64,000 nucleotides of DNA from assembly GCA_905221605.1 (NCBI GenBank), contig CAJNDS010001224.1, positions 398,501 to 462,500 of the forward strand, read 5' to 3'. The stretch's first letter is position 1; every line of letters starts with the position of its first letter. Position numbers and translations under genes: made by a program. Of this stretch, positions 34,153-43,269 are shown in pieces. The notes under the pieces were generated by a model that made no database searches, was not told the origin of the DNA, and saw only the letters and a program-made list of their open reading frames with translations. This stretch comes from Symbiodinium natans (Eukaryota; Sar; Dinophyceae; Suessiales; Symbiodiniaceae).

Positions 34153-34311
34153 CTTAGGGGCTTCATACCCTAGCCCAAAAAAGCTTAACCTTTTATACTA
34201 GCATTCTACATACCCGAAAAGGTTTAGGGTTTAGGGCTTAAAATAGGGCTTAGGGGTTTACCCAAAAAAGGTTGAAGTAGGCTAGATACAGTAGCTACCC
34301 AGTCCCTCAAG
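34153..34311. mobile_element. Family F/Q element with telomere insertion, TSD TCAA
   Basis: CTTAGGGGCTTCATACCC...CTACCCAGTCCCTCAAG between TCAA duplications (34149-34152, 34312-34315). TTTAGGG-type units sit after CCCGAAAAGG. Confidence 0.78.
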
Positions 34312-34370
34312 TCAATTCTCGAGCTTCCGTACTGTTCCACTGCCATTGTGGAGCCGGAACCCCCCCTCCC

Positions 34371-34763
34371 CTAAACCCTAAACCCTAAACCCTAAACCCT
34401 AAACCCTAAACCCTAAACCCTAAACCCTAAACCCTAAACCCTAAACCCTAAACCCTAAACCCTAAACCCTAAACCCTAAACCCTAAACCCTAAACCCTAA
34501 ACCCTTAAACCTAAACCCTAAACCCTAAACCCTAAACCCTAAACCCTAAACCCTAAACCCTAAACCCTAAACCCTAAACCCTAAACCCTAAACCCTAAAC
34601 CCTAAACCCTAAACCCTAAACCCTAAACCCTAAACACTAACCCCTAAACCCTAAACCCTAAACCCTAAACCCTAAACCCTAAACCCTAAACCCTAAACCC
34701 TAAACCCTAAACCCTAAACCCTAAACCCTAAACCCTAAACCCTAAACCCTAAACCCTAAACCC
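34371..34763 (+). repeat. Longest interstitial telomere array (CCCTAAA)n
   Basis: About 55 CCCTAAA units with only a few variants (CCTAAACCCTTAAA near 34505, CACTAACCC near 34633). It abuts a minus-strand exon at 34768. Confidence 0.97.
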
Positions 34764-34767
34764 CCAA

Positions 34768-35844
34768 AACCCTTCGGCAAAAGCCTCCTGCTCATCCGGC
34801 GACAGCGCAGCTCCCGGGCCTGAGCCCATCGTGAGCTCTCGAGCTGTTGGAGGTGAGCATGCTAGTAGGGTTTAGGGTTTAGGGTTTAGGGCTTAGGGTT
34901 TCGGGGAGATTGCAAGGATTGCGATTTTAAATGTTCGGTATGCTAAACATCTCACAAGCCCGAATGCGGGACGTTTCTTTCCACCGAAGTAGCTCTTGGG
35001 GGGGGGGGGGGGGGGAGAGGGTTAAGGGTTTAGGGTTTCGACTCTCACACAAGGCCGGCAAGGCATGCCGGGGAGAAACGTACCCTGGGTTTAGGGTTTA
35101 GGGTTTCGGGCTTAGGGTTTAGGGTTTAGGGCTATTCTCTAGCGACGTGGCTAGTTCACACCTTGGACCCTCACTCCCTTGTCACTCACTTGTCTTTTGG
35201 AGTGGCAGCAGTGGAAGACAGGAGACTGTCGGCATCAGCGGCAACATGGCGTTTTGGGATCGGCAAGGCTTGAAGTGGGCCCCTTATATACCCCTTCTAT
35301 ACCCCTAAACCCTAAACCCTAAACCCTATATAAATCCAAAGGCCCATGCTTCAGAACCCTTAAGGGAGGTAAGGGACCACATGGGTAGTTGTCAAAATTA
35401 GAACCTCCTTTTAGGTGCCGTGTGAGAGTACGGATCCAAAAAGGGACCATAAATTGAGACAACCACCCATATTAAGGGCCCTAACCCTAAACCCTAAACC
35501 CTAAACCTTAGACCATAAAGGGCCCGTGTAACTACCCTTAGAGTCGGGATCGGCAAGGCTTGTTGAAACTCGAAAACAAAACAGGGGCAGGAAACCTTGC
35601 ACTGACGGATCCTTCGGGGACCCTAAGCCCTAAACCCTCTTTAAACCCAAAACCCAAAACCCTAGACCCACCATATCAGCACCAAGCACATTCTCTCGAC
35701 AGACCTACGCTGTTGACTGCTAAGCCGTGAGAAGCCTCACTCCGCAGAAGGTTGGAGGCTGTAAAAGCCAGCCATGTTCAGATAGGGGTTTGGCACGCGC
35801 TCTCTGCCAGCAGTGCTCAGCGCTCCCTTTGCTTTCCGAGGCCC
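34768..35844 (-). CDS. Exons of an unrecognised minus-strand gene
   Basis: Minus-strand blocks: 35844-35741 (ALSTAGRERVPNPYLNMAGF, donor GTGAGG at 35740), about 35618-35548 (ARFPAPVLFSSFNKPCR), 35268-35190 (HVAADADSLLSSTAATPKDK, donor GTGAGT at 35189) and 34843-34768 (MGSGPGAALSPDEQEAFAEG) after AACAG. Two consensus donors support strand. The gap between the second and third block holds a hairpin element plus telomere units bracketed by 17 bp direct repeats. The fourth block abuts the longest telomere array in the window. No domain recognised. Confidence 0.42.
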
Positions 35845-35933
35845 AGATAGGGGTTTAGGGTTTAGGGTTTAGTCTGTAGGGTTTAGGGTTTAGGGCTCAG
35901 GTTTGGCAAGGGCGAAGCACTTTGAGGGACAAA

Positions 35934-36119
35934 ATGGGCGAGCAACGACGGCACGAAGACTTGGGGGACAAGGAAAAGGCATTGCCGGGCGAAGGCTCCA
36001 ATTTACGGATGGTGCAGAAACGTGACAAGCGAAGGGCAGCAAAGCCTCTTGGAAAAACAAACGCTACCAGTCAGCCCATGCTAGAAGTTGGCAGTGAGAG
36101 GGGGAGCAACTTCATCTAA
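35934..36119 (+). CDS. Terminal exon of an unrecognised basic/charged protein
   Basis: Open frame of 61 residues starting MGEQRRHEDLGDKEKAL and ending ERGSNFI with TAA at 36117-36119. It is strongly charged, with KRDKRRAAKPLGK in the middle, likely disordered. No known domain. The frame is open a few codons upstream of the ATG (LRDK), so this may be the last exon of a longer gene rather than a complete small gene. A telomere tract (about 35840-35900) lies just before it. Its end lies about 150 bp from the convergent stop of the HECT gene, so the two probably share a short 3' intergenic region. Confidence 0.5.
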   Translation: MGEQRRHEDLGDKEKALPGEGSNLRMVQKRDKRRAAKPLGKTNATSQPMLEVGSERGSNFI

Positions 36120-36265
36120 CTAGGCTTGGAGTCAGCTTCCAGAACATCTCTCATAGCACAGGCACTTGCTTTTGCCCATTTCGTCGTTTGGCAAGTCGCC
36201 TCGAACTTGCCCAACGGCACCGTACGGCACCGTCTTACAACCACATCTTGGGCAATGACGTCAGC

Positions 36266-38766
36266 CTACTCATAGCCAAAGTCCTCGGAAACCACCGACT
36301 CGGCAATCATCTCCTTCAACTCGCGGGGGTCTTCTAGGCATCCGCCTGGGATGCGCAACTCATTAAAGCAAGTCTTCCCAACCAAAGGGATGCACTTCTC
36401 CGAGTAACGGTAGACAAACTCCACTTTGGCCTTCTTCCAGCCCTCCACCGGCTTCTTGAATGACCCTGTGAAGAAGCGCAAGAGCTTGTTCAAGGGCCGC
36501 TTGATGGGAGGCAAACCTTTTCCCTCCTCCTGCAACTCCTGCAGCACCTCATATAGGACATCCTTACTTCTCCAAAGACCAAAGGGAAAAAAGGCTAAAC
36601 TTTACGTCTTCCTACTACATGAGGAAACCCAAAGAGGTTAAAGTTCAACTATTGGCTTAGCAAGCATCTTCTGTCTCCTCGTCCCATGATCCTGACCACT
36701 CGACTGCTTCCCACAACTCATCAAGATCCACATCTGAGTTGCCTTCCACCATGTGTGCAAGTGTCTCAGACCTCCCATCCAGCAACTTCCAGAAATCGGA
36801 GTTGCTGGGCAGCACTTCGTGAAAGCCCTGTGCCATGTAATCCACGGGCTCTTCGAAGCGCTTCCACGACTCTTCACATCTGCGCTCCGTGTACTCGCGC
36901 GCCGCGCTGAACGGAACGGGGTCTTCAGCTTTGGCACCATCCGGGGCAAAAGACCCCCATGTCATGTAGAGGGCATCCCACATCGCCTCGTCTTTGTAGA
37001 TGGGCTTGTAGCAACTTGGCTGGGTGTATTTGCCGGTCTCAGGATCCTTTACCTCATCACAACCTTAGTAGCCCAGTACCCGTATTGTAAACAGGGCACC
37101 CTTTTTTGGGTTGGCTACTTTATAAGGGAACCTTGAACCAAAAAAAGGGTAAAGGATGGTAAAGGGTACCACTGGGCTACCAAGGAACCCAGCCACCCGT
37201 AGCTCTGCAGCTCTTGGGGGCTGCGCCGCTGGAAGACGGCCGCCATCTTCTCACAGGCCGGAATGGTGTCTTCCTCGCTGTAGAAGGGCTGGGTCTCAGG
37301 CTCAACAGCATGGCCGGCCACCAAGCTCTTGTAGATGAGACTGTGGAAGCCCATGGGTGCATAGCCCAAGTCGGTGATGACGTAAGACCGGGCCAGCCAC
37401 CTTAGGGGCTGAAGACCCTAGCCCCAAAAAAGGTTAACGCTTTGAATTGATTTGTACTAGGATTATATATAACCAAAAAGGTTAATCTAATAATAACTCA
37501 CCATACCCCAAACCCATATCCCTTAACCGATGAAAGTAACATAGAAAGGGAGTCTAAGGCGGGATTTTTACCTTACCCCTTAATTTCTTCTCCGAGGTAT
37601 GCCCTAGAGGTATGTCGTTTATTTCTTAGAGTTAAGGCTTTATTTGCAATAGGAGTATATGTGACCAAAAAGGTGAAAGGTTAAATACCCAGCCCCTGAG
37701 CCACTTTCCCAAGAACTTGAAACGTTGGCCGGCAGCGGCCGGAAGGGTCTGCATGGGCCCCAATACCTTGGGGACCAAATGAACCCTAAAATTAGGATTT
37801 GGGGTTTAGGAACCCTATACTACTAGAATTACTGCTAAGGTATATGAACCATAAACCCTTTTAGGTTTAATTTCGTCCACAAGGTACTTTCTCATAGGCT
37901 GCCTCATAGACGCCGTAGGCGAAGTTGAACACAGATCCCACTCGACCAGCCCAAGCGGGCTCCTCTTCTTCCGCGCTGAGGATAGGTATCAACTCACCAG
38001 ATGGCAGTGCTTTCCTTGGGAACCCAGTAACCATATCACTATAAGGGCACCCTTTTTGGGGTTGGTCATTTTATAAGGGAACTCGAACCCAGAACCAAAA
38101 AAGTGTACAGGGTACCACGGGGCTACCAAGTTGCAGCAAGTACTGAGGAGCACCAGCATCTCCACCGCACAGGCCGCTTTTGATGCACTGCAATCCCGCT
38201 GTGTTTGCATCCGCCTCGGGCATCACGATGGAGGTGAGAACAAGTGACCTTGGTTGACTTCTGAACCCCCTCCCAAAAGTTTAACTTTTAGGCTCCTTAT
38301 TGTAGTTTCTACAAAAACCCAAAAAGTTAACGTCCGAAGAGCCCCCAGCCAGAAGAAAGCCAAGTGACAGCCACTCTTTGCGCAAGCCCATCACGTCCAC
38401 TCCTGACTCGTTCTTGAACGCCAGAGACAGGGTTGAGATGCTCTCCCCCGTCCAGTTGTTACCCCAAGATCTGGGATCCTCACTTTCCATGAAGTGACGG
38501 GTCTGTTCGAAGATGCTGAGGTTGGAATGACGCTGAAGCTCCAATCTGTGGAAGAACCACTTCTTCACGTCGAAGGTTGGGATCCATACTCTTGGCGGCT
38601 CGAAGGACATTGCCGCTTCCGCCCTCAAGTCATCTTCGCTGGGTGCCGTAGCCGGCTGCACATGAAGCCCGCGTCCACCGGACTGCCCACCCGCGCGCTG
38701 CACGCGGTGTGCTGAGACACAGCAGGCAGAGAGCATGAGAGCTACATGGCGCATCTGGAAGCCCAT
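36266..38766 (-). CDS. HECT-type E3 ubiquitin-protein ligase, 7 exons, 534 aa
   Basis: Exons on the minus strand: 38766-38369, 38248-38135, 38014-37888, 37766-37705, 37400-37189, 37063-36669 and 36562-36266. Spliced length is 1605 nt, and every junction keeps frame (phases 2,2,0,2,1,0). HECT ligases accept ubiquitin on a catalytic cysteine and pass it to a substrate. The domain opens near residue 115 with AFKNESGVDVMGLRKEW, matching the family's G-x(2-3)-REW start. RFKFLGKWLARSYVITDLG and FHSLIYKSLV match the N-lobe. The C-lobe carries LLRFFTGS and GKTCFNEL, with the predicted catalytic Cys at about residue 501, and ends FGYE-stop, close to the family's usual end. Only about 110 residues precede the domain. 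They begin MRHVALMLSACCVSA, which looks like a signal peptide. The ATG at 38766 is the first in frame. All six introns are inverted-repeat elements. The stop lies about 150 bp from a convergent plus-strand exon end (36119). Substrate and compartment are unknown. Confidence 0.93.
36563..36668 (-). mobile_element. HECT intron 6: family I introner, GA-AG or GC-AG
   Basis: Ends are CTTGCTAAGCCAA and CTTACTTCTCCAAAG (inverted). Perfect flanking GATG at 36665-36668 and 36559-36562. The rule seen in the other introns gives a GA donor and the protein ETE-DVLYEVL. A GC donor three bases downstream would add one Asp and also stay in frame. Sister copies at 49422 and 61846. Confidence 0.78.
37064..37188 (-). 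mobile_element. HECT intron 5: family A introner
   Basis: Family A copy with ends CTTGGTAGCCCAG and CTTAGTAGCCCAG. Flanks are GTTC and GTTG. GT-AG splicing in phase 1 joins SYGWLG to CDEVKDPETG. It is a second copy of the family that makes intron 2 of the same gene. Confidence 0.82.
37401..37704 (-). mobile_element. HECT intron 4: family F/Q introner, 304 bp, possibly composite
   Basis: Ends are CTCAGGGGCTGGG and CTTAGGGGCTGAAG (inverted). Flanks GTGG match at 37701-37704 and 37397-37400. Donor GT lies in the duplication, acceptor AG in the element, phase 2. The longer interior (about 37475-37640) is unlike sister copies and may be a nested insertion. Confidence 0.82.
37767..37887 (-). mobile_element. 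HECT intron 3: introner with ~28 bp terminal inverted repeats
   Basis: Gene-strand ends are CCTTGTGGACGAAATTAAAC and, inverted, CCTTGGGGACCAAATGAACC. Flanks are GTAC and GTAT (3 of 4 bases). GT-AG splicing joins AAYEK to VLGPMQTLP in phase 0. The element has no other copy noticed here. Confidence 0.85.
38015..38134 (-). mobile_element. HECT intron 2: family A introner, GC-AG
   Basis: Family A element (CTTGGTAGCCC...GGGTTCCCAAG) with flanks GCAA and GAAA, one mismatch. Only a GC donor at 38134 keeps frame: QYLL joins KALPSGELIP. The GT inside the terminal repeat would force a different frame. The same family occurs at 5215, 14929, 30160, 37064, 43947, 54440, 57951 and 59746. Confidence 0.8.
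38249..38368 (-). mobile_element. HECT intron 1: introner-like element with TSD GTCA
   Basis: Read on the gene strand, the element runs CTTGGCTTTCTTCTG...CCAAG. Its ends are imperfect inverted repeats (CTTGGYTKWCTTCTG). It is flanked by GTCA on both sides (38365-38368 and 38245-38248). Removing one GTCA plus the element joins GLRKEW to LSLVLTSIV in frame. Donor GT comes from the target duplication and acceptor AG from the element end. No other copy of this family was noticed in the window. Confidence 0.85.
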
Positions 38767-38926
38767 TGTGCACGAAGCTCACGAAGTTCACAAACAAACT
38801 ACAAACTGGAGACAAGTCTCGGATTTACACTTGTGCCGAGCGTTTGGTCATCGAAAACAATGCGTGGCAGCATGGCACCACAATGCATGCTCTCAACATG
38901 CCCTAAACCCTAAACCCTAAACTGCT

Positions 38927-39916
38927 TTAAGATCCGACGCCATCCCCTCCAGGGCACTGGCCGGGCACGAGCCAAGCCAAAAGCGCACGCGCCTCATCGA
39001 TGGCCTTGAAGGGTGCTTGGAGGGTTTGGGGTTGGGGCTTCCTGGGGAAAGCTGTAAAGGTGTAAAGGGTCTATGAAGAACTCGCAGCTACGTTCAGGAA
39101 CATTAAGTGCGGATTAAGCTCCTCCAACCGCAATCTCTCCAAGTCGTCAAGCCGAAAGAAGGAGTCTGGAGGCAGCATCGGTACCTCGCAAGGGAGGTGG
39201 TTTGTTCAACGCGACGTACAAGCGCTCAACCCTTTCTGCAGCAGGCCGTAAAACCCTGGACCCTAGACCCTTTTTGCTAAACTGGGTTGGCCTTTAAACC
39301 CTCTGAAAAATATTTATATATAGGGTTCCGAATAAACCAATTAAGGAAAATACAAATGTCCCAAAAACCAACCTAGTAAATTGGGCCATAAAGTCGTACA
39401 GTAGGGATTTTGGAGTGGCTTTCAGGATCCCCTATATGTGCCCTTGTCCATGCGGGTCGTTAGTGCGTAAGGTTTTTTGGTGCAAAGAACAACCACACCT
39501 AACTTCAAGGGAAATCGACAGAAATACCTTTCCCAAGCCCGAAAAGCTCTATCTCTCTCTCTCTCTCTCGCACTCAGTGTCCTATCAGGCGAGACTAAAC
39601 TCCACCCTGAACCCCTGAAACCCTGAACCTCCGAAACCTAAACCCTTAACCCTTAACCCTTAACCCTTAACCCTAAACCCTAAACCCCTACCTCTTCGAA
39701 GCGCCGCACTTCCTCCAGCTTCGGGTCGGTCGGCCCCTCAGGGTCTGCCAAGGGGCTGCGCGAATCGTTCGCCTCGCAGAATCTAGGCAGCCCGAAACAC
39801 TGTTGGCGGCGGGGACGAACCAGAAACCCTAGACCCTAAAAGGTGAGAAGTCAGGGTTATAAGGTTCAGGGTACTTTTTTCGGGCTTAAAGTTTGGGAGG
39901 GGGGGTCGGGGGGGGG

Positions 39917-39948
<32 letters not shown>

Positions 39949-42352
39949 AGGGGGAGGGGGGGGGGGAGGGGGGGGGGGGAGGGGGGGGGGGGGAGGGGGG
40001 GGGGAGGGGGGGGGGGGGGGTCTTTGAGAGGGAACCAACCCGGTGTGGCCAAAACCCTTGATACAACTATACAGCTTGAAACCCTGAACCCTAAACCCTA
40101 AACCGTAAACCCTAAACCCTAAACCCTAAACCCACTAAGGATCTCCCCCCCAAAAAAAGGTAGTTCGGGGTTCACGCTCTTGGCCTCGTGTCCGACTCCC
40201 GGCTCCGACGTCTCACCAGCGCCGGCGTCGCCTGCCAAAGAAGTGGCCCTTATCTGGGTTTAGGGTTTAGGGTTTAGAGTTTGGGGTTTGGGGTTTAGGG
40301 TTTAGGGTTTTGGGTTTTGGGGTTAGGGTTTAATTTTTGGGGTTTGGGGTTTGGGGTTTAAGGTAAAAGAAGCCTTAACAAAAAGGCCTCAAAGCTAAAC
40401 ACCTCATTTACTATGCCCCGAAAAAGGCCATAAACCGTAAATGATAGGCCCTGGCGGGTCCTGCAAGGCTTGGGGTCTCCTGGCTTGGGGCTAACCCTAA
40501 ACCCTAAACCCTAAACCCCAAACCCTAAAAGCCTATGAATCTGAACATGCTGCCGTGGGTCGTGCAGTTTGGAACAGACCGGACCTACGAAACCTTCGAC
40601 TCAACCGCTCTGTAAAATCCCCAACATCAGCCTTAAACGCACAGCAGTACCCCTATATGGTTTATAAGGTCTATTCCTTACTAAGTTAAGGGGTTACTAA
40701 GGGCCCCGATATAGCTTCATTAAGGTCTATTTGCTTAATCCCAACCTAGATGGTAGAAAGTAGGGCTTCTGGAATAGGTCCTTAGGACCTTTTGGGAATT
40801 AAGGTATATTCCTTGCTTAATTCAGGTATACTCCTTACTTAATTAAGGCATATTCCTTTCTTGATTAAGGCATATTCCTTGCTTCATTAAGGTATATTCC
40901 TAACTTCATTAAGGTCTATTCCTTACTTCATTAACTTACATTCCTAACTTCATTAAGGTCTATTCCTTACTTCATTCAGGTATATTCCTTACTTACTTGA
41001 GGGTTTTCCTTGCATATTTGAGGGTGTTTCCTTACTTACTTGAGGGTTTTTCCTTACTTGCTTAAGGATTTTGTCCAAACTTACTTGAGGGTTTTCCCTT
41101 ACTTCCTTGAGGGTTCTTCCTCACTTACTTGAGGTTTTCCTTACTGACTTACAGGTTGTTCCTTACTTACTTGAGGATTTTTCCTTACTTACTCAAGGGA
41201 TTTTTTCCTTATTTACTAAAGGGTTTTTCCTTACTTCCTTACTTACTCAAGGGTTTGTTCCTCACTTACTTGAGGGTTTTTGAAGGGCTCTCCAGGCCAC
41301 GCGGAGCCTCCTCCGGGATCTCGGGGCGGCGGCGACGCTGGGGGCACATCAGCGGCTGGCTGGGGGGCCTCCTCCTGGTGCAACAGCCCTCGTAACCCTG
41401 AGCTCTGAGCCCTCGTACTCGTAAACCCTGAAACCTAGTAACCCTAGTAACCCTAGTAACCCTAGTAACCCTAAACCCTAAGCCCTAATAACCCTAAAAC
41501 CTAGTAGCCCTGAACCCTAAACCCTAAACCCTTTAAACTCTTTAAACCCTTTAAAGCCTGTAAACCCTAAACCCGTTAAACCCTAAACCCTGATCCCTAC
41601 TTGGAGGTTCATGCGCGGTGATAAGTGCGGTTCTAAGTGCAGACAACAGAGTTATAGGTATAGTTGCCCTACTTCTAACCCTACGTACCACAACCTAAAC
41701 CCTAAACCCTACCCCATGGACCTCCAAGTTCTTGAGGCTTGGAACTTGGAGAGTTCTCCCAGGGACTCCTATACCCCTTGATTACGGGATAATTCCGTAA
41801 GATGACATAGGGTTTCTGACATGGCTTAAGGAAGGTTCACTAACTAAGGAGTATTTGGGTTTCTGGGAAGCTCTCAACCAAATCGGGCTTGCTGCGGGCG
41901 TCATGTACAGCATATCCACTAAGAATGGACGGCCGTGAGGGCTTCAGATTTATGATGGCACGTCCTAATCACGCAGGCTCCGGCTGTGTCTGTTTTTAGG
42001 GTTTAGGGTTTAGGGTTTAGGGTTTAGGGTTTGCGACTCCCGGCAACGTCCTTATAAGCAGGGCAAGTACCCGCAATAGGGTATTAGGTAATAGGTCTAG
42101 TCGCCCTACTTTCACCTACTTATACTTAAAGAGCCCAATACCCCTTAATTAAGGAATATTCCCAAAATAATACTAAGGATCCCTATATGGTTTAAGGAAT
42201 ATTGTTTAAGTAAGGGGTTTTGGGCTCTCTGGGTAGCTGCCCATGAACCTTGAGCTAACCTGGCAAGCCCGTAGCCCGCCTCGAAAGGTACCCAGGCGGG
42301 CAAATCAATGGCTTTGCGTGGTGACAGGAACTCGCAGATCACCTTTGTCACT
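38927..42352 (-). CDS. Unrecognised multi-exon protein upstream of the HECT gene
   Basis: Co-oriented exon-like blocks (minus, approximate): 42352-42260 (VICEFLSPRKAIDLPAWVPF), 41964-41871 (SILSGYAVHDARSKPDLVES), 41391-41288 (GLLHQEEAPQPAADVPPASP), 40252-40158 (AGDAGAGETSEPGVGHEAKS), 39788-39692 (ADPEGPTDPKLEEVRRFEE), about 39189-39092 (MLPPDSFFRLDDLERLRLEE) and 38997-38927 (AIDEARALLAWLVPGQCPGG, then TAA). The last four join in phase 0 at GT/AG sites, with donors GTGAAC, GTAGGG and GTAGCT, giving a consistent C-terminus. Introns hold telomere tracts, C-family MITEs, the CTTACTT array and poly-G/C runs. The protein is mixed acidic and low-complexity with a helical C-terminal part. No domain recognised. 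It may be the 3' part of the gene whose exons lie at 43.3-45.3 kb. Its stop is only about 160 bp upstream of the HECT start, a tandem same-strand arrangement. Confidence 0.52.
39894..40021 (+). repeat. Poly-G run with scattered A, ~128 bp
   Basis: G-rich homopolymer with single A interruptions, a potential quadruplex. Frames across it are not genes. Confidence 0.93.
40640..41285. repeat. Degenerate CTTACTT/TTGAGGG tandem array
   Basis: About 640 bp built from units such as TTCCTTACTTCATTAAGGTC, later TTCCTTACTTACTTGAGGGT, about 20-25 bp each. It begins inside C-family-like sequence (TTCCTTAATTAAGG) and ends at GGGCTCTCC, so it looks like an internal expansion of a family C element. Confidence 0.8.
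42126..42232. mobile_element. Family C MITE
   Basis: AAAGAGCCCAATACCCCTTA...TAAGGGGTTTTGGGCTCTCT with GGATCCCTATATGGTTTAAG inside. It lies in the intron after the 42.3 kb exon. Confidence 0.78.
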
Positions 42353-42579
42353 TGGTGTGAACCCTTAAACCCGGGCTCTAATTAGACTACCTAAGAATGA
42401 AAAGGGGTGGCCCGTTTTGCTCAGATTGGGCTTGCCCATAAGAAGATATTGACGGTTCTACTGGGCGTCAGACAGCAATTATACCTATGACAGTCTGTGG
42501 GGGCATTGACCTTCAGGTGGCGGGAGGGATACTTATTGGGGAAGAAAGATAAGACCTCAAAGAAACCGAAAGGTCCGCC

Positions 42580-42580
<1 letters not shown>

Positions 42581-42665
<85 letters not shown>

Positions 42666-42669
42666 ACCC

Positions 42670-42735
<66 letters not shown>
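42581..42735 (+). repeat. Near-pure poly-C run, ~155 bp
   Basis: C homopolymer broken only by CCCACCCACCC near 42666 and CATCCCCCACCC at the end. Proline or glycine frames read across it are not genes. Confidence 0.95.
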
Positions 42736-43269
42736 ATCCCCCACCCAACCACCCCCCCGACCCTTGACCCCCCCAACCCCCCTAGCGGTGCTCACTCCCG
42801 AAATCCTGTTAGCCAGCTTGCTTCAGCTTTTGGGGGTTAAGGGCTTGGAAGGTTTCGAGCCTTCCCCCAGACCTAAACCCTAACCTTATAAACTCTGCAA
42901 CACCTCAACCCCAAGCACTATCAACCCTAAACTCTCAGCTTGAAAGCCGAAACCCTCAACATGGTTGTCCAGGGCCCAAACTCAAAGCGAGCACATACAT
43001 GAGGGGCTCAACAAGAAACCCATGATCTGAATGAACCCCATGAACCCCAAACAGGCATGTACCGGCACTTGGTCTATGAGATTTGCTCTTTCATGCACAT
43101 GCACATGCATGGAGGCAATCATGGCTCTTAAGGCCACTCGTTATAGACTCTTAGACATTCTGGGGTTGGGGTTTGTAGGGTTTTGGGGTCTATAGGTGGT
43201 TTTGGGGTTTACAGAGTTTTATAGGGGTTGTAGGGTTTAGGCAGGGTTTAGGCCTTCAAAGCCGGGATC

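Noticed and set aside
34371-34763. Chromosome end (true telomere)
   Set aside because: The array is internal, with unique and coding-like sequence on both sides, and hundreds of similar tracts occur in both orientations.
39783-40061. Gly/Glu or Pro-rich frames across the poly-G run
   Set aside because: Homopolymer artefact; the real exon candidate nearby ends at 39692 on the minus strand.
42421-42883. Long open frames of poly-Pro or poly-Gly across 42.4-42.9 kb
   Set aside because: They are translations of the poly-C run and have no coding signal outside it.
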